Notes: generated by a model not told the origin, from the sequence alone. Counted from the stretch's first letter, positions 8,539-18,854 are shown. The stretch: DNA of 64,000 nt from Inediibacterium massiliense (GCF_001282725.1 NZ_LN876587.1:1297695-1361694), one strand, 5' to 3'. A program made the numbers and translations.

Positions 8539-10659
8539 CTAGTCTTGTTTTTGTTCTTGGTTTTCTTCTTCTTTAGCTTCTTCATCTTGTAATAGAACTT
8601 TCCTAGATAAATTAATTCTTCCTTGTTTATCAATTTCTATTACTTTAACTTGTACTTCATCTCCTACTTTTAAAACATCTTCAACTTTAGGAATTTTTTC
8701 TTTAGCAATTTGAGAAATATGTAATAACCCTTCTTTTCCTGGAAGGATCTCTACAAAAGCACCAAAATTTAAAATTTTGATTACTTTTCCTAGATAAATT
8801 TCTCCAACTTGTGCTTCTTTTACAATTCCCTCAATAATTTGTACAGCTTTGTTTCCATCTTCCATATTAGATGCTGTAATAAATACTCTTCCATCATCTT
8901 CAATATCAATTTTTACATTTGTTTCTTCTATAATTTTACTAATTACTTTTCCACCTGCTCCAATGACATCTCTTATTTTATCAGGATCAATATGAATATG
9001 AATAATTCTTGGAGCATAAGGAGAAAGTTCTTCTCTTGGTGTAGTAATTGCTTCACTCATTTTATCTAAAATATGTAATCTTCCTTTTCTAGCTTGTTCT
9101 AGTGCTCTTTGAAGGATTTCTTTATCGATTCCATGAATTTTTATATCCATTTGGATAGCAGTTACACCATCTTTTGTTCCTGCTACTTTAAAATCCATAT
9201 CTCCTAAAAAGTCTTCCATTCCTTGAATATCACTTAAAATAGCTACATTATTCTCTTCTTTAATAAGTCCCATTGCAATTCCTGCTACAGGTGCTGAAAT
9301 AGGTACTCCTGCATCTAATAAAGCTAACGTACTTCCGCATACAGATGCTTGAGATGTACTTCCGTTAGAACTTAATACTTCAGATACTAGTCTGATTGTA
9401 TAAGGGAACTTTTCCTCTGATGGAATAACAGGTTCTAACGCTCTTTCAGCTAATGCACCATGACCAATTTCTCTTCTTCCTGGTCCTCTTAAGAATCTTG
9501 CTTCTCCTACACTATAAGGTGGGAAATTATAATGATGCATATATCTTTTAGATTCTTCTACTCCAAGACCATCTATTACTTGAGCATCTCCTATAGCACC
9601 AAGTGTTGCCACTGTTAAAACTTGTGTTTGTCCTCTTGTGAAAAGTCCTGTTCCATGAGTTCTCGGAAGAATAGAAACTTCAGAAGATATAGGTCTTATT
9701 TCTTCTGCACTACGATTATCTGGTCTGATTCCATCTTTCGTAATCATTGCTCTTACTTGTTCTTTTGTAATTTGATATAAAGTTTCTGATACATCCTTTA
9801 AATCATCTGGATACTTTTCTGCAAAATATTCTATTGTCTCTGCTTTTACTGCATCCATATTTTCATTTCTCTCTAATTTATCTACTGTTTTAATAGCAGA
9901 AAGCATTTTTTGTGTAGCAAATTCTCTTACTTCTTTTTCTATTTCTTCATTTACTTTATATAACTCAACTTCTATTTTTTCTTTTCCAACTTCTTTTACA
10001 ATATCTTCAATAAACGCTACAATCTTTTTAATCTCTTCATGGGCAAATAAAATTCCCTCTAGCATAGTTTCTTCTGGAATAATATCTGCTCCTGCTTCTA
10101 CCATCATAATTGCATCTTTTGTTCCTGAAACTACTAAATGCATTTGGCTTTTTTCTCTTTGTTCTAAAGTAGGATTGATGATAAATTCTCCATCTATTAA
10201 TCCTACTATTACAGATCCTGTAGGTCCATCAAAAGGAATATCAGATATAGATAAAGCAACAGAAGATCCAATCATTGCTACAACATCTGGAGTAGAATCT
10301 TGGTCTACAGATAAGACTGTAGCTACAACCTGTACATCATTTCTAAATCCTTTAGGAAATAATGGACGAATCGGTCTATCTATTAGTCTAGATGTTAAAA
10401 TAGCTTTTTCTGTAGGTCTTCCTTCTCTTTTAATAAATCCTCCTGGGATCTTTCCAACAGAATATAATCTTTCTTCATAATCTACACTTAGTGGGAAAAA
10501 GTCTATCCCTGTCTTTGGCTCAGATGAAGCAACTGCTGTTACTAACAATACTGTATCTCCATATCTAAGTAGTGCTGAACCATTTGCTAGTTGTGCAACT
10601 TTTCCAACTTCTACGGTTAAAGTACGATTTCCTATGGTAGTTTGAAATTTTCTTTCCAT
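8539..10659 (-). CDS. pnp: polyribonucleotide nucleotidyltransferase (PNPase)
   Basis: A 706-residue 3'-to-5' phosphorolytic exoribonuclease, full length. Two RNase PH cores (about 1-220 and 310-530) are joined by an all-alpha linker. Next come a KH domain with [12 protein letters not shown] (~550-615) and an S1 domain ([26 protein letters not shown], split here as [15 protein letters not shown] and GKEGLLHIS). The tail is Glu/Gln-rich. GAGGAGGGA precedes the ATG. The gene lies just downstream of rpsO, as in many bacteria. A structured repeat (10744-10836) lies in its leader. Confidence 0.98.
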   Translation of the reverse strand: MERKFQTTIGNRTLTVEVGKVAQLANGSALLRYGDTVLLVTAVASSEPKTGIDFFPLSVDYEERLYSVGKIPGGFIKREGRPTEKAILTSRLIDRPIRPLFPKGFRNDVQVVATVLSVDQDSTPDVVAMIGSSVALSISDIPFDGPTGSVIVGLIDGEFIINPTLEQREKSQMHLVVSGTKDAIMMVEAGADIIPEETMLEGILFAHEEIKKIVAFIEDIVKEVGKEKIEVELYKVNEEIEKEVREFATQKMLSAIKTVDKLERNENMDAVKAETIEYFAEKYPDDLKDVSETLYQITKEQVRAMITKDGIRPDNRSAEEIRPISSEVSILPRTHGTGLFTRGQTQVLTVATLGAIGDAQVIDGLGVEESKRYMHHYNFPPYSVGEARFLRGPGRREIGHGALAERALEPVIPSEEKFPYTIRLVSEVLSSNGSTSQASVCGSTLALLDAGVPISAPVAGIAMGLIKEENNVAILSDIQGMEDFLGDMDFKVAGTKDGVTAIQMDIKIHGIDKEILQRALEQARKGRLHILDKMSEAITTPREELSPYAPRIIHIHIDPDKIRDVIGAGGKVISKIIEETNVKIDIEDDGRVFITASNMEDGNKAVQIIEGIVKEAQVGEIYLGKVIKILNFGAFVEILPGKEGLLHISQIAKEKIPKVEDVLKVGDEVQVKVIEIDKQGRINLSRKVLLQDEEAKEEENQEQKQD

Positions 10660-10743
10660 ATTATCCCTCCTCTTTATTTATTATAATTCTCCACATTCAT
10701 ATTATTCCCTACACATTAAAGAAAAATTCTTTTATGGGTACAT

Positions 10744-10836
10744 AAAAATTCGCATGTTCCTATCGGAACTGCTCATGGCGCCAACGAAATCTTTTCATTT
10801 CATTTAAGATTTCCGTTGCTTAAAATTTAATGAAAA
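10744..10836. repeat. intergenic repeat element 2, copy A (pnp leader)
   Basis: About 93 bp that aligns with 18760-18852 at roughly 75-80% by eye. It keeps two potential hairpins: GTTCC-TATC-GGAAC, and GAAATCTT paired with AAGATTTC. It lies between the rpsO terminator and pnp, in the same position relative to the downstream gene as copy B before rimP. Confidence 0.68.
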
Positions 10837-10889
10837 TCTAATTTTCTTAAATTATACAACATTTATTCATTTATATAATTTCTTAAATA

Positions 10890-10918
10890 ATAAAACAATA
10901 GAGCGGGAAAACCCGCTC
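10890..10918 (-). terminator. intrinsic terminator downstream of rpsO
   Basis: A GC-rich perfect stem GAGCGGG/CCCGCTC (10901-10907 with 10912-10918), a four-base loop, then TATTGTTTTA on the minus strand. It begins nine bases after the rpsO stop. Confidence 0.88.
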
Positions 10919-10926
10919 AATAATGA

Positions 10927-11196
10927 TTACTTTCTTAGACCTAGTTTTTGAATGATACTTCTATATCTTTCAATATCTCTGTCTTTAAGATAGTTTAATA
11001 AATTTCTTCTTTTACCTACCATTTTTAAAAGTCCACGACGTGAATGGTGATCTTTTTTGTGAATTTTTAAGTGCTCATTTAATTCATTAATTCTGTTAGT
11101 AAGTAAAGCAATTTGTACCTCTGGAGAACCTGTATCAGATTCATGTACTTTGTATTCCCCAATGATGGTTTGTTTTTGATCTTTGTTCATTGTCAT
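10927..11196 (-). CDS. rpsO: 30S ribosomal protein S15
   Basis: An 89-residue protein of exactly the usual S15 length. It binds 16S rRNA at the central-domain junction and nucleates platform assembly. Conserved segments include [28 protein letters not shown] and [13 protein letters not shown] strong site GGAGGTG lies upstream of the ATG. The gene has its own promoter, a foldable leader and a terminator, so it is monocistronic. S15 commonly represses its own translation through its leader, which may apply here. Confidence 0.98.
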   Translation of the reverse strand: MTMNKDQKQTIIGEYKVHESDTGSPEVQIALLTNRINELNEHLKIHKKDHHSRRGLLKMVGKRRNLLNYLKDRDIERYRSIIQKLGLRK

Positions 11197-11226
11197 AAGT
11201 TTTACACCTCCATTATTTTTACATCC

Positions 11227-11273
11227 CCATAAGCCAAGTACTACGTAGGAGAATCGTACTACATAGCATACGG
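11227..11273 (-). promoter_or_regulatory. structured rpsO leader, candidate S15 autoregulatory site
   Basis: On the minus strand CCGTATGC (11266-11273) pairs with GCTTATGG (11227-11234) at seven of eight positions. Inside it ATGTAG (11259-11264) pairs with CTACGT (11243-11248). The fold ends about 30 bases before the start codon. S15 autoregulation through the leader is known in other bacteria; binding to this structure is inferred. Confidence 0.45.
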
Positions 11274-11288
11274 TTCTTACAACTTAAA

Positions 11289-11317
11289 ATTGTATCACAC
11301 TACTACTTTCTTGTAAA
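11289..11317 (-). promoter_or_regulatory. sigma-A promoter of rpsO
   Basis: -35 TTTACA (11312-11317), a 17-base spacer, then extended -10 TGA-TACAAT (hexamer 11289-11294). Each hexamer differs from consensus at one position. The predicted start near 11282 gives a leader of about 85 bases. Confidence 0.75.
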
Positions 11318-11330
11318 GAACAAAGTATTT

Positions 11331-12254
11331 CTATATATTAAAAAAGTTTTTAGCTTCTTTTATATCTTTATTCACCTGAATAATTAAATCATCAATACTT
11401 GTATGACGCACTTCGTTTCTAGCCTTTTGAAAGAATAAAATTTCTATTTTCTTTTCATATAGATTTCCTTCAAAATTTATAATATGAGTTTCTACTCCAA
11501 TAGGATTTTCTCCTAGTGTAGGTTTAGAACCTACATTTGTAATACTATTATAAATTTTGTCATCTACAATAGTCTTTGTAAAATAAACACCAGGACTAGG
11601 AATGACAAATTCTTTCTCAGGAGCTATATTGGCTGTTGGAAAACCAAATTTCTTTCCATTATTCTTTCCATGAATCACTTTTCCTAAAATAGAATAATTT
11701 CTTCCTAAAAATAAATTTGCTCTTCCTATATTTCCATCTTTTATATATTCTCTAATTTTTGTACTACTTAGTACTTCATTTTGTATTTCTACAGCATTTA
11801 CAACCATTAGATCATACTCATATTGATCTTTTAACTGTTGAAGAAGTTTTGCGTCTCCTTGAGCTTTATATCCAAAATGATAATCAAATCCTACAACTGC
11901 ATAAGACATTTTAAGTTCATCTTTTAATATCTCTTTAATAAAACTCTCTGGTAGTAAACTTCTTTGATATTCATCAAATTTTACACAAACTGTATAGTCC
12001 ACACCAAGTTCCGATAAAATCATAAATTTTTTATCATCTGGCATAATTCTTTTGGGCGAACCTGCTTCTTGTGTTAAATTTCGTGGATGATTTTGAAAAG
12101 TATACACAACACTTTTCAATCCATTTTTTTTGCAAATATCCACCAAATTCACAATCAAAGCTTGATGCCCTATGTGTACCCCATCAAAACTTCCTAGTGC
12201 CACTCCAGTATGAAAATCTATATGAAAATTCTTTAGTGAATCAATTATTTCCAT
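11331..12254 (-). CDS. ribF: bifunctional riboflavin kinase / FAD synthetase
   Basis: A 307-residue enzyme that makes FMN and then FAD. The N-terminal FAD synthetase domain shows the nucleotidyltransferase signature GSFDGVHIGHQ, with SSTKIREYI near residue 165. The C-terminal riboflavin kinase domain carries GKKFGFPTANI and ends by residue 307. Length is typical. It closes the rimP-nusA-infB-truB cluster, 12 bases downstream of truB, the usual Firmicutes neighbour. No clear terminator follows before the rpsO promoter, so some read-through is likely. Confidence 0.96.
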   Translation of the reverse strand: MEIIDSLKNFHIDFHTGVALGSFDGVHIGHQALIVNLVDICKKNGLKSVVYTFQNHPRNLTQEAGSPKRIMPDDKKFMILSELGVDYTVCVKFDEYQRSLLPESFIKEILKDELKMSYAVVGFDYHFGYKAQGDAKLLQQLKDQYEYDLMVVNAVEIQNEVLSSTKIREYIKDGNIGRANLFLGRNYSILGKVIHGKNNGKKFGFPTANIAPEKEFVIPSPGVYFTKTIVDDKIYNSITNVGSKPTLGENPIGVETHIINFEGNLYEKKIEILFFQKARNEVRHTSIDDLIIQVNKDIKEAKNFFNI

Positions 12255-12266
12255 AATATTTCCCCT

Positions 12267-13160
12267 TTAGTTAAAAACTCTATGAACACGAATATAAAAA
12301 TTAGATTCGTTTTTAATTTCTCCTAATCCTACAAATTTATTTTCAACATATAATCTTACCATTTCATCACTAGCTAGGGAATCATACGAAAGTATATTTT
12401 TCATATACATATCATTTCCATTCATTAAATATTTTTTAGATTCTTCCCGAATATCAATCCTTGGGAGATATTTTAGGGGTTCATCTAAGGGAATTAAAAC
12501 TTTAGACTTTATTTCCTCTAAAGACATATTCTCTAACTCTTCTAATGAAATAGACTGATTTAAATGAAACTTTCCACTTTGTGTTCTAAGAAGAAAAGAC
12601 ATATATGCTCCACATCCTAGTAGATTTCCAATATCTTCACACAAAGACCTTACATATGTTCCTTTAGAGCATAATACATCAAATAAAATAACATTTTCAC
12701 CTATATTCAAAATATCCAGTTCATAAATCATTACTTTTCTTGCTTTTCTTTCTACTTCTTTTCCTTCTCTTGCAAGTTCGTATAATTTTTTACCTTTATG
12801 TTTTAGAGCAGAATACATAGGAGGGATTTGATTGATCTCTCCTTTAAAAGATGAAAATGCTTTTATAATCTCTTCCTTTGAAACTTCTACTGGTCTTTGA
12901 TGAATGACTTCTCCCCATCGATCTTGGGTATCTGTATTTTTTCCTAATGTCATTTCACATCTGTATTTTTTCGTATCATTTAAAAGATATTGACTAATTT
13001 TAGTAGCTTCTCCTATACAAATAGGCAAAACTCCTGCTGCCATAGGATCTAATGTCCCCGTATGACCTACTTTTTTCACATTTAATCTTTTTTTTATAAA
13101 ATATACAACATCATGAGATGTCATATGAGGTGGTTTTAAAACATTGATAATTCCCTTCAA
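12267..13160 (-). CDS. truB: tRNA pseudouridine(55) synthase
   Basis: A 297-residue enzyme that makes pseudouridine 55 in the T-loop of tRNAs. Motif GHTGTLDPMAAGVLP holds the catalytic Asp, and YSALKHKGKKLYELAR and SKGTYVRSLCEDIG follow. The frame remains open 18 codons further upstream to 13214, inside nrnA. A TTG at 13160 preceded by AGGTGA gives the normal N-terminus (MKGIINVLKPPHMTSHD) and avoids a 46-base overlap, so TTG is chosen. The nrnA stop codon forms part of this ribosome binding site, suggesting translational coupling. Confidence 0.95.
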   Translation of the reverse strand: MKGIINVLKPPHMTSHDVVYFIKKRLNVKKVGHTGTLDPMAAGVLPICIGEATKISQYLLNDTKKYRCEMTLGKNTDTQDRWGEVIHQRPVEVSKEEIIKAFSSFKGEINQIPPMYSALKHKGKKLYELAREGKEVERKARKVMIYELDILNIGENVILFDVLCSKGTYVRSLCEDIGNLLGCGAYMSFLLRTQSGKFHLNQSISLEELENMSLEEIKSKVLIPLDEPLKYLPRIDIREESKKYLMNGNDMYMKNILSYDSLASDEMVRLYVENKFVGLGEIKNESNFYIRVHRVFN

Positions 13161-13168
13161 TTTATCAC

Positions 13169-14134
13169 CTACAAATAGTTTTTGACTACTTCTATCACTT
13201 GTTGTTTTGCACAATCTATGTGATCATAAATAGTACACCCTGAAGCTTTTTTATGGCCGCCCCCATGAAAGTTTTGTGCAATTTTACTTACATCCACATT
13301 ATATTTTGATCGAAATCCAACTTTTATTTCACATTCATTCATTTCTTTGAGTAAAATGCCTACTTCTACTCCTTGAATATCCCTTGCATATTCAATAAAC
13401 CCGTCTATATCCTCTACTCTTGCGTTATGCTTTTTAAGAATATCTTGTGTAATAGACAAGACAGCTACTCGATCATTGAAATAAAAAGATAAAGTATTTA
13501 AAACATCTCCTAAAAGCTTTACTTTATATAAAGGTTTATTTTGATAAAGTTGTGTATTGATAAAATTTAAATCAATATGATTCTCTAGCAATGAAGCTGC
13601 TATGCGATGGGTTTGAGAAGAAGTATTATCATACTTAAAGCTTCCTGTATCTGTAGATAATCCAGTATATAGACATGTGGCAATTTCTTTTGTCATAGAA
13701 ATTTTAAAATCTTTTATTAAATCATAAATTACTTCTGCAGTTGCTGCCGCATCTGAATATACCATATTATACCTAGCAAAATAGGTGTTGGTGATATGAT
13801 GATCTATATTTAAACTGTTTATATCATTTTTGATCCACTTCACTCGTTCTCCTAGCCGATCTACATCACTACAATCTACACTAATTACAAGATCATATTC
13901 AAAATACTCGGGTAAATTTTTGTAAATTTTTACATAATTTAAAAATTGAATATTAGATGGGATTTCTTCATCTAATAAAATATATGGATCTTTTTTCATT
14001 TCTTTTAACGCTAGGCAAAGAGCCATAGAAGCACCTATTGTATCTCCATCAGGAAGAATATGCGGAAGGATTATAATCTTATTAGATTTGTCAATCACCT
14101 CTAATATACAATTAAGGGCATCATTTTTATTCAT
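13169..14134 (-). CDS. nrnA: DHH/DHHA1 phosphoesterase, NrnA-like
   Basis: A 321-residue bifunctional nanoRNase and 3'-phosphoadenosine-5'-phosphate phosphatase family member. Metal-binding motifs of the DHH domain are intact: [20 protein letters not shown] and NIDHHITN. The DHHA1 domain carries the substrate-binding GGGHKKASG. It overlaps the rbfA end by eight bases and is followed directly by truB. The conserved rbfA-nrnA-truB order supports a role in RNA turnover alongside translation genes. Which of the family substrates is preferred cannot be judged from sequence. Confidence 0.92.
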   Translation of the reverse strand: MNKNDALNCILEVIDKSNKIIILPHILPDGDTIGASMALCLALKEMKKDPYILLDEEIPSNIQFLNYVKIYKNLPEYFEYDLVISVDCSDVDRLGERVKWIKNDINSLNIDHHITNTYFARYNMVYSDAAATAEVIYDLIKDFKISMTKEIATCLYTGLSTDTGSFKYDNTSSQTHRIAASLLENHIDLNFINTQLYQNKPLYKVKLLGDVLNTLSFYFNDRVAVLSITQDILKKHNARVEDIDGFIEYARDIQGVEVGILLKEMNECEIKVGFRSKYNVDVSKIAQNFHGGGHKKASGCTIYDHIDCAKQQVIEVVKNYL

Positions 14135-14489
14135 TTTCTTCTTCCTTTTTATTGATTTTATGAATTAAATCTGATATATAAAGTCCTTTTTGTATAGATT
14201 CATCTAACTGAAATACAGGTTCTGGCGTATATCTTAATTTTAAGCTTCTTCCAATCTCTTTGCGTACAAAGCCTGCAGCACTTTTAAGGGCTGTTATAGT
14301 GTCTTGTTTTTCTTCCTCTGAACCATAGACACTAATAAAAATATTTGCGTATCTTAAATCTCTAGTTACATCTACTTCTACTACACTAGTTAATTTTGAT
14401 ATACGAGGATCTTTTAATTCATGAAGTAACATACTGCTTACTATTTTTTTTACTTCTTCATTTACTCTACTCACTCTTTTATATCCCAT
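14127..14489 (-). CDS. rbfA: 30S ribosome-binding factor A
   Basis: A 120-residue KH-like cold-shock and ribosome maturation factor acting on 16S rRNA processing in late 30S assembly. Typical features are the start [17 protein letters not shown], the core [30 protein letters not shown] (here split: [15 protein letters not shown], then [14 protein letters not shown]), and [15 protein letters not shown] near the end. It sits 14 bases after infB. AAGGTGG lies upstream of the ATG, and the stop overlaps nrnA. Confidence 0.96.
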   Translation of the reverse strand: MGYKRVSRVNEEVKKIVSSMLLHELKDPRISKLTSVVEVDVTRDLRYANIFISVYGSEEEKQDTITALKSAAGFVRKEIGRSLKLRYTPEPVFQLDESIQKGLYISDLIHKINKKEEENE

Positions 14490-14503
14490 ATATGAACCAC
14501 CTT

Positions 14504-16522
14504 CTATCCTCTTTTTACTTCTTCTATTATATATGGTTCGATGATATCTCCTTCTTTAAGGTCATTATAATTTTCAAGACCTACTCCACATTCATATCCT
14601 GTTGCTACTTCTTTTGCATCGTCTTTAAAACGTTTTAAGGAGCTAATTGCACCTTCAAAGATAATAATACCATCTCTTAAAAGTCTTACTTTTGCATTTC
14701 TTGCAATTTTTCCTTCTTGTACGTATGCTCCTGCAATAGTACCTACTCCAGGAACTTTAAATGTAGCTCTTACTTCTACTTTTCCTAAAACTACTTCTTT
14801 ATATTCAGGATCAAGCATACCTTTCATAGCTGCTTCTATATCTTCAATAGCTTCATAGATAATTCTATATGTTCTTAGATCTACATTCTCATTTTTTGCT
14901 AAATGCTCTACCATTGAAGATGGTCTTACATTAAATCCAATAATAATAGCATTAGAAGCTGATGCAAGCATAATATCTGATTCTGTAATAGTTCCTACTC
15001 CACCATGAATCATTTTTACTTTTACTTCATCATTGCTTAATTTTAATAATGATTGCTTTACAGCCTCAACAGATCCTTGTACATCAGCTTTTACAATAAC
15101 ATTTAATTCTTTTACATTTCCTTCTTGGATTTGTTTGAATAAATCTTCTAAGGAAACTTTTGCAGTAGCATTTAAATTTTCTTCTCTTATCTTTGCGCGT
15201 CTTTTTTCTACAATTTGACGTGCGATTTTATCTTCTTTCACTGCATGAAATAAATCTCCTGCTTGTGGTACATCTGAAAGTCCTAAAATCTCTACAGCAG
15301 TTGCAGGACCTACTTTTTTAATATTTTTTCCTTTATCATTAATCATGGCTCTAATTCTTCCATAAGAAGCTCCTGCAACTAGGGAATCTCCAACCTTCAA
15401 TGTTCCATTTTGTACAAGAATAGTAGCTACAGGACCACGACTTTTATCTAGTTTTGCTTCAATAACTGTACCCAATGCTAATTTTTTTGGATTTGCCTTT
15501 AATTCTAACATTTCTGCTACAAGAAGAATCATTTCTAATACATTTTCAATACCTTCTCCAGTTTTAGCAGAAACAGGTACAGAGATTACATCTCCACCCC
15601 ATTCTTCAATTAAAATACCATTTTCAGATAATTCTTGTTTCACTCGATCTGGATTTGCTCCTGGCTTATCCATTTTATTAATGGCTACAATAATCGGAAC
15701 GTCAGCAGCTTTCGCATGGCTGATAGCTTCTATGGTTTGAGGCATCACTCCATCATCTGCTGCAACTACTAAAATTGCAATATCTGTAATACTCGCTCCT
15801 CTAGCTCTCATAGATGTAAATGCCTCATGTCCTGGTGTATCTAAAAAGACTATTTTTTTGCCATTTACCTCTACCTCTGAAGCTCCTATATGTTGTGTAA
15901 TTCCACCTGCTTCTCTATCTGTCACATGAGTATTTCTAATAGCATCTAAAAGAGAAGTTTTACCATGGTCGACATGACCCATTACAGTAATCACTGGTGG
16001 TCTTTCTTTTAAATCTTCTGGTCGATCTGGCGTTTCTTCAAATTCAAATTCTACCTCTTCTTTTTCTTCTTTTTGAACTTCTATTCCAAATTCTAGCGCA
16101 ATAGAAGCTGCAGCATCAAAATCAATTTGTTGATTGGCAGAAGCAAAAACTCCCATACCAATTAACTTCGTAATAACTTCTGAAACATTTTTTCCTATTT
16201 GATCTGCAAATTCCTTTACTATAATAGTTTCTGGAATCTGAATCTTCTTTTCTTCTACTTTTTCTACTTTTTCTATTTCTTCTTTTTGCACTTCTTTTTC
16301 TTTTTTTGGTTTTTCAGTTGTTTTATTTTTCACAGTAGGTTTTACCTTTTCACTTTCTTGTTCTGAATTGTCATAAAGTTCTTTCATAACATCTACTATA
16401 TCTTCCTCTAATGTACTCATATGATTTGTAATTGTAATATCGAGTTCCTCCAATTTGTGAATTAATTCTTTACTTGTAATTCCTAGTTCTTTAGCCAATT
16501 GATATACTCTCATTTTTGACAT
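14504..16522 (-). CDS. infB: translation initiation factor IF-2
   Basis: A 672-residue GTPase that delivers initiator tRNA to the 30S subunit. The N-terminal IF2-N helix module ([21 protein letters not shown], within residues 3-25) is followed by a Lys/Glu-rich linker and a second IF2-N copy (~100-155). The G domain starts near residue 175 with [20 protein letters not shown] and NKMD, and beta-barrel and C-terminal tRNA-binding domains follow. GGGGGGTGA, overlapping the ylxQ stop, serves as the ribosome binding site. The linker is short, as usual in Clostridia. Confidence 0.98.
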   Translation of the reverse strand: MSKMRVYQLAKELGITSKELIHKLEELDITITNHMSTLEEDIVDVMKELYDNSEQESEKVKPTVKNKTTEKPKKEKEVQKEEIEKVEKVEEKKIQIPETIIVKEFADQIGKNVSEVITKLIGMGVFASANQQIDFDAAASIALEFGIEVQKEEKEEVEFEFEETPDRPEDLKERPPVITVMGHVDHGKTSLLDAIRNTHVTDREAGGITQHIGASEVEVNGKKIVFLDTPGHEAFTSMRARGASITDIAILVVAADDGVMPQTIEAISHAKAADVPIIVAINKMDKPGANPDRVKQELSENGILIEEWGGDVISVPVSAKTGEGIENVLEMILLVAEMLELKANPKKLALGTVIEAKLDKSRGPVATILVQNGTLKVGDSLVAGASYGRIRAMINDKGKNIKKVGPATAVEILGLSDVPQAGDLFHAVKEDKIARQIVEKRRAKIREENLNATAKVSLEDLFKQIQEGNVKELNVIVKADVQGSVEAVKQSLLKLSNDEVKVKMIHGGVGTITESDIMLASASNAIIIGFNVRPSSMVEHLAKNENVDLRTYRIIYEAIEDIEAAMKGMLDPEYKEVVLGKVEVRATFKVPGVGTIAGAYVQEGKIARNAKVRLLRDGIIIFEGAISSLKRFKDDAKEVATGYECGVGLENYNDLKEGDIIEPYIIEEVKRG

Positions 16523-16524
16523 AT

Positions 16525-16860
16525 CTATTCACCCCCCAAGTGATTTGGACATTCCTTTTCGTCTTGAACAAGGGAAAGAATCTTAGTAGCAAATCCTTTA
16601 TCTTTTATACCATATACGGTCCTGTTTGATTTTCCAACAGCTTTTGATAGGCTTTCTCTATTTGCATAGATGAGAAATGGAATGTTTCTATGGTTTGCCA
16701 TATCTTTAAACTTCTTTTTTGTATTCTCTGATGCATCTTGTGGAATAATAATTAATTGTATAGCTTTTTTTTTTGCATACAATGTACAAGTATCTTCCCC
16801 AGTCACTAGCTGGCCTGAACGCTGAGCTAGACCTAAAAAAGAAAAAATTTTATTTTCCAT
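16525..16860 (-). CDS. ylxQ: L7Ae-family ribosomal protein-like YlxQ
   Basis: A 111-residue L7Ae/L30e-fold RNA-binding protein that presumably recognises kink-turn RNA. It shows [16 protein letters not shown], an Ile-rich strand [16 protein letters not shown], and [17 protein letters not shown]. The frame extends 19 codons further upstream, but GAGGAG precedes the internal ATG at 16860 by ten bases and yields the family-type N-terminus, so that start is preferred. It overlaps ylxR by 11 bases within nusA-ylxR-ylxQ-infB. Its cellular target is not established. Confidence 0.9.
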   Translation of the reverse strand: MENKIFSFLGLAQRSGQLVTGEDTCTLYAKKKAIQLIIIPQDASENTKKKFKDMANHRNIPFLIYANRESLSKAVGKSNRTVYGIKDKGFATKILSLVQDEKECPNHLGGE

Positions 16861-17122
16861 CCGTAGATAACTCCTCGTATAATCTTTCATAGATTTCATT
16901 ATCGACTTCTTGCTCAAAGGCTTTGTTTAATGCTTTTTTCTTATGCATTTTTTTTAGACACTCTATATCATTACAGACATAAGCACCTCTTCCAGCAGCT
17001 TTCCCTGTTTTATCTAAGTTTATTTCTCCATCTTTAGACTTTACTACACGAATTAACTCCTTTTTTGGCTTAGATATCATGCAACCAATACATTGTCTTA
17101 GGGGTATCTTCTTTACTTTCAT
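16850..17122 (-). CDS. ylxR: YlxR family RNA-binding protein (RnpM-like)
   Basis: A 90-residue protein with the YlxR signatures RQCIGCMISKPKKELIRVV and GRGAYVCNDIECL. The paired cysteines and basic surface suggest RNA binding; Firmicutes homologues have been linked to RNase P. It has a strong AGGAGG site, lies 14 bases after nusA, and overlaps ylxQ. The arrangement nusA-ylxR-ylxQ-infB is standard for Firmicutes. Confidence 0.93.
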   Translation of the reverse strand: MKVKKIPLRQCIGCMISKPKKELIRVVKSKDGEINLDKTGKAAGRGAYVCNDIECLKKMHKKKALNKAFEQEVDNEIYERLYEELSTDGK

Positions 17123-17135
17123 CTTAAAGTACCTC

Positions 17136-18194
17136 CTATTCTTCTATTGTATTTCCCATTTCTTTATACTGAGATTCGCTTTTAATATCAATTTTCCATC
17201 CAGTTAATTTAGCCGCTAGTCTTGCATTTTGTCCTTCTTTTCCTATAGCCAATGACAATTGATAATCAGGCACTACCACTAAAGCAGTTTTTTCGTTTTC
17301 TCTAGGTATAACCTTTAACACTTTTGATGGACTAAGAGCACTTGCAATTAATTCTTCTGGATCATCGCTCCATTTGATAATATCTATTTTTTCTCCTTTT
17401 AGCTCATCTACAATAGTCTGAACTCTTACTCCCTTGTGCCCAACACAAGCTCCTACAGGATCCACATTTTCATCTACAGAGTACACAGCAATTTTTGTTC
17501 TAGACCCTGCTTCTCTTGAAATACTTTTAATTTCTACTATTCCATCATGAATCTCAGGTACTTCTAATTCAAAAAGTCTTTTTACAAGACCTGGATGAGT
17601 TCTAGACACTAAAATTTGAGGTCCTTTTGTTGTCTTTTTTACCTCAACAATATACGCTTTGATTCTATCATTTTGATTGTATACTTCTCCTGGAATCTGT
17701 TCTGTAGGTGTAAGCACTGCTTCTGTCTTCCCTAGATTAATAAATGTATTTCCTTTACTAATTCTTTCGACAGTCCCTGTTACAATTTCACTTTCTCTAT
17801 TCACAAACTCATTGTAGATAATACCTCTCTCAGCCTCTCGAATTCTTTGCACTACTACTTGTTTTGCAGTTTGTGCAGCAATTCTTCCAAAGTTTCTAGG
17901 AGTAACTTCTCTTTCTAGTACATCTCCGACTTCATAATTTTTATCTACTTCTTTTGCTTCTTCAACACTTATTTCAAGTAATTCATCCTCCACTTCTTCC
18001 ACTACATCTTTAAGAGAAAATACACGTACGTCTCCACTTTCTCTGTCAATATACACCTTTACATTTTGGGATGTTCCATAATTTCTTTTGTATCCAGAAA
18101 TAAGAGCCGCTTCAATGGCTTCAATTAATATATCCTTTGAAACCCCTTTTTCTTTTTCAATTTGATCTAATGCTTCAATAAAATCTCCATTCAT
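17136..18194 (-). CDS. nusA: transcription termination/antitermination factor NusA
   Basis: A 352-residue RNA polymerase-binding factor promoting pausing, hairpin termination and rRNA antitermination. The N-terminal polymerase-binding domain (~1-125) is followed by S1 (~135-200) and two KH domains with GACVGHKGVRVQTI and AIGKEGQNARLAAKLTGW. It stops soon after KH2, as in other Firmicutes, and lacks the acidic repeats of proteobacterial NusA. GGAGGTG precedes the ATG, and rimP lies 16 bases upstream. Confidence 0.97.
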   Translation of the reverse strand: MNGDFIEALDQIEKEKGVSKDILIEAIEAALISGYKRNYGTSQNVKVYIDRESGDVRVFSLKDVVEEVEDELLEISVEEAKEVDKNYEVGDVLEREVTPRNFGRIAAQTAKQVVVQRIREAERGIIYNEFVNRESEIVTGTVERISKGNTFINLGKTEAVLTPTEQIPGEVYNQNDRIKAYIVEVKKTTKGPQILVSRTHPGLVKRLFELEVPEIHDGIVEIKSISREAGSRTKIAVYSVDENVDPVGACVGHKGVRVQTIVDELKGEKIDIIKWSDDPEELIASALSPSKVLKVIPRENEKTALVVVPDYQLSLAIGKEGQNARLAAKLTGWKIDIKSESQYKEMGNTIEE

Positions 18195-18210
18195 CTTTTA
18201 CACCTCCTTA

Positions 18211-18675
18211 TCAAATCATAACAGACAATTTTACTTTAGCTGTTTTCTCTTTTGGTATAGAGATGATTTGATCTTTACTTGTTTTTACATGAATATGTTC
18301 ATTCTCTAATGATACTAACTCGGCTTCTATAAGTTTTTGTCCCTCTATAGGTTCATATAAATAAATTTCAATCATTCTTCCTTTATATTTTTCAAAATCT
18401 GTATCTTTTTTAAGTGGTCGATCTAACCCTGGAGAAGATACTTCTAAATAATAATTTTGTTCAATAGGATCTATTTCATCTAGTTTTTCACTTAAGAACT
18501 CACTCACCATTTGACAATCATCCAAATTTACTCCATCTGCTTTATCTATGTATACTCTTAAAAACCAATTTTGACCTTCTTTTACAAACTCAACATCTAC
18601 TAACTCTAGTTGTTTTTCATTTGTAAAAGGCAAAATTAATTCTTCTACAATTTCCACAACACGTTTTTTAGCCAT
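18211..18675 (-). CDS. rimP: ribosome maturation factor RimP
   Basis: A 154-residue 30S assembly factor. The N-terminal domain carries LELVDVEFVKEGQNWFLRVYID (within residues 23-44), then DDCQMVSEFLSEKLDEIDPI and the family hallmark YYLEVSSPGLDRPL. The C-terminal SH3-like domain holds the remaining ~70 residues. It is the first gene of the rimP-nusA-infB operon. GAGGAGGGA precedes the ATG. A 272-base gap upstream holds the polC terminator, repeat element 2 copy B and an AT-rich hairpin. Confidence 0.96.
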   Translation of the reverse strand: MAKKRVVEIVEELILPFTNEKQLELVDVEFVKEGQNWFLRVYIDKADGVNLDDCQMVSEFLSEKLDEIDPIEQNYYLEVSSPGLDRPLKKDTDFEKYKGRMIEIYLYEPIEGQKLIEAELVSLENEHIHVKTSKDQIISIPKEKTAKVKLSVMI

Positions 18676-18711
18676 TTTATCCCTCCTCGTGACTAAAATT
18701 TTATATATTAT

Positions 18712-18745
18712 TATATATACATATTTTTTCGAAAATGTATATATA
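18712..18745. repeat. AT-rich hairpin in the rimP leader
   Basis: A perfect 11-base inverted repeat, 18712-18722 (TATATATACAT) with 18735-18745, and a 12-base loop. It lies 37 bases before the rimP start. Stability would be low, and no function can be assigned. Confidence 0.5.
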
Positions 18746-18759
18746 TTATTCTTTAATTA

Positions 18760-18852
18760 AAAAACTCGCATATTCCTCTTGGAACTGCTTATGGTCTAAG
18801 GGAAATCTTTCATTTCATCCAAGATTTCCTAATGCATAAAAAATAAATGAAA
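18760..18852. repeat. intergenic repeat element 2, copy B (rimP leader)
   Basis: Aligns with 10744-10836. It keeps the hairpin GGAAATCTT/AAGATTTCC (nine pairs in this copy) and the short TTCC/GGAA hairpin. It sits between the polC terminator and rimP, in the same orientation relative to transcription as copy A. Confidence 0.68.
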
Positions 18853-18854
18853 TA

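Noticed and set aside
13161-13214. An N-terminally extended TruB starting inside nrnA
   Set aside because: The extension has no family similarity. The TTG at 13160 has a good AGGTGA site and restores the usual N-terminus.
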